Positions 62,796 to 64,000 of a stretch of DNA of 64,000 nucleotides are shown here, piece after piece. The notes under the pieces are model-generated. The model saw nothing but the letters and a program-made list of their open reading frames with translations, had not been told where the DNA came from and did no database searches. The DNA comes from Mastigias papua (Eukaryota > Cnidaria > Scyphozoa > Rhizostomeae > Mastigiidae), in NCBI GenBank assembly GCA_964019165.1, contig OZ025279.1, forward strand, positions 3,799,602-3,863,601. The letters run 5' to 3'. The translations under genes and the position numbers were made by a program. The first letter of the stretch is position 1; every line of letters begins with the position of its first letter.

Positions 62796-63202
62796 TGATG
62801 AATGGCGACATGCTATGTTCTGTTTGATAATTTTGAATTGAATTTCCATATAACTGATATGTAGCAGGTTTAAGCGGCTTTACGTAGAGCTCAAAAATCT
62901 CCAGAAAATTTATCTAAGCTGAAGAAATTGTGCCCGAGCATTTCCGTTCCGATTCCAAACGGGTGCACGGTTAACAGTTTCATGATATTTGGGCTGCATA
63001 CATTGCATTTTCCTAGCGTTATATTTATACATTTGCTTGTTTATATACGCTGTTCGCTTGTTAGTTTATATACATTGGGAACTCAATATCACTTGTTTTT
63101 CAAAAATCATTGTGATGATTTGAATTGTTTACTTTTCACTCTGTGTAAGTGTTCCTAGCGTGTTAAAGTGGTAGAAGTCATTGAGTTCTCCCATTATTTT
63201 AG
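62796..63202. other. CEP78 intron 3, last part
   Basis: No feature apart from the acceptor CCCATTATTTTAG at 63202. Confidence 0.45.
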
Positions 63203-63275
63203 GGTATTAAAAAGAATGACACTTTACAGATAATATCCTTTGACTCATCTCGAATTGGTGATAAAGGGCTTCAAG
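63203..63275 (+). CDS. CEP78: CEP78 exon 4
   Basis: Starts in phase 0 after exon 3 and codes GIKKNDTLQIISFDSSRIGD and KGLQ plus one base, the next leucine-rich repeat; the family has GLNK..SL..LSL....IGD.GLE at this place. Acceptor ATTATTTTAG, donor CAAG|GTATAT, ending in phase 1. 73 nt. The following exon (the family's IICQGIK region) is not in the remaining 725 bases. Confidence 0.85.
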
Positions 63276-64000
63276 GTATATATCACATTTTCTATATTAC
63301 CAGTAGTTCTAACTCTTATTCAGGTTGATCATAAGCTAGAACTGAAAGACATAGAGCTTTTTTCTTTTTAACTGCTTTGCCTGAGTTACTTTTGCATGTG
63401 TAGTATCATTTTTTAATATCCTAATGACTTTGAATGCCGAGTTTACATATTATTTGTATGTATTGTGTGATTAAGACGTAAAAGCCTCCAAGATGGAATA
63501 ATTTATAGTGGGCACAGATGCCTTAGTCATTTGCAATAGTATGTCCATTTTATTGTTTTATGGACCAGAGTACTATTTTAGTGTATTTGGAAGAACCTGC
63601 GCCATTGTGGTTTACGATTTTGTTTCCTTTGATGTGGAAAACGGCTGTCTCCCTAGAATTCTCTAAGGCCTTTAAAAATGGCCTGGGGATTACAGGTGTT
63701 TTATTCTCTAAATAACTGGTTTATAAGGAACTAGTATTAGACTGGTCAAAAATTTAAGAAACTTTCTGCTATGCTCAAGAAAATGTAAGAAACTAGACTA
63801 TAGAGTATTGGTGGTGAACTATTTTGTCAACAAATTTTGTAAGTCTTAACTTTTTTGATTTTATTCGGAAAATATTTATACTTTTGAGGTTGATCTGTAG
63901 ATCTTTTCTTGAGACTTTCAAAGTTAATACCCATCTAGACATGGTCAACATACAAACAATATGGCAATAGTAGGTGACAAAAATAAGAAAACATTTAAGA
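63276..64000. other. CEP78 intron 4 to window end
   Basis: No exon or repeat recognised; the gene continues beyond the window. Confidence 0.5.

Overview
This window reads as nuclear DNA of an invertebrate metazoan, probably a marine, sponge- or cnidarian-like animal. It is AT-rich, has no operons, and carries spliced genes with canonical GT-AG introns, many LINE families, tRNA-derived SINEs, MITEs, microsatellites and a long satellite array. Species cannot be read from the sequence.

Two conserved host genes are present, in divergent orientation. DPH5 (diphthine methyl ester synthase) is on the minus strand. Its first coding exon is at 39796-39930, and further exons are at 20930-20993, 11870-11978 and 2516-2636. 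Phases agree at the one junction between neighbouring found exons that can be tested fully, and are compatible elsewhere. A short exon of about 61 nt, between exon 1 and the exon at 20930-20993, was not located. The C-terminal exons lie beyond the left edge. CEP78 (centrosomal LRR protein) is on the plus strand, with exons at 49926-50172, 56159-56240, 60404-60500 and 63203-63275. All phases match, and the gene continues beyond the right edge.

Nearly everything else is transposon-derived. Left part (1-20 kb, DPH5 introns): a Penelope-like RT fragment; a LINE whose endonuclease is split by an inverted pair of tRNA-SINEs; several other LINE fossils, one with a restriction-like endonuclease; a broken MADF-domain gene; and a 2-kb DNA transposon with TTA target duplication that contains a nested foldback element built of about 20-bp repeats. 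Middle part (21-40 kb): two inverted copies of one MITE family (one at 15.5 kb, one at 21.2 kb); a decayed Gypsy element with 112-bp LTRs, itself cut by a MADF-bearing DNA transposon; a rather young CR1/L2-like LINE with an SGNH-esterase ORF1; two (TA)n tracts flanking a 60-bp near-perfect inverted repeat with hammerhead-like core motifs; and a DDE-transposase-like pseudogene.

Right part (40-64 kb): a copia-like scrap; a LINE split by a 1136-bp hAT element with perfect 8-bp target duplications and internal telomere-like repeats; a 4.8-kb array of a 197-bp satellite that flips orientation once; then CEP78, whose introns hold two more LINEs, a poly-GAT/GAC expansion and minor repeats.

No single novel multi-gene system is evident. 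The strongest unusual structures are the inverted satellite array, the ribozyme-like hairpin, and the precisely readable nested insertions.
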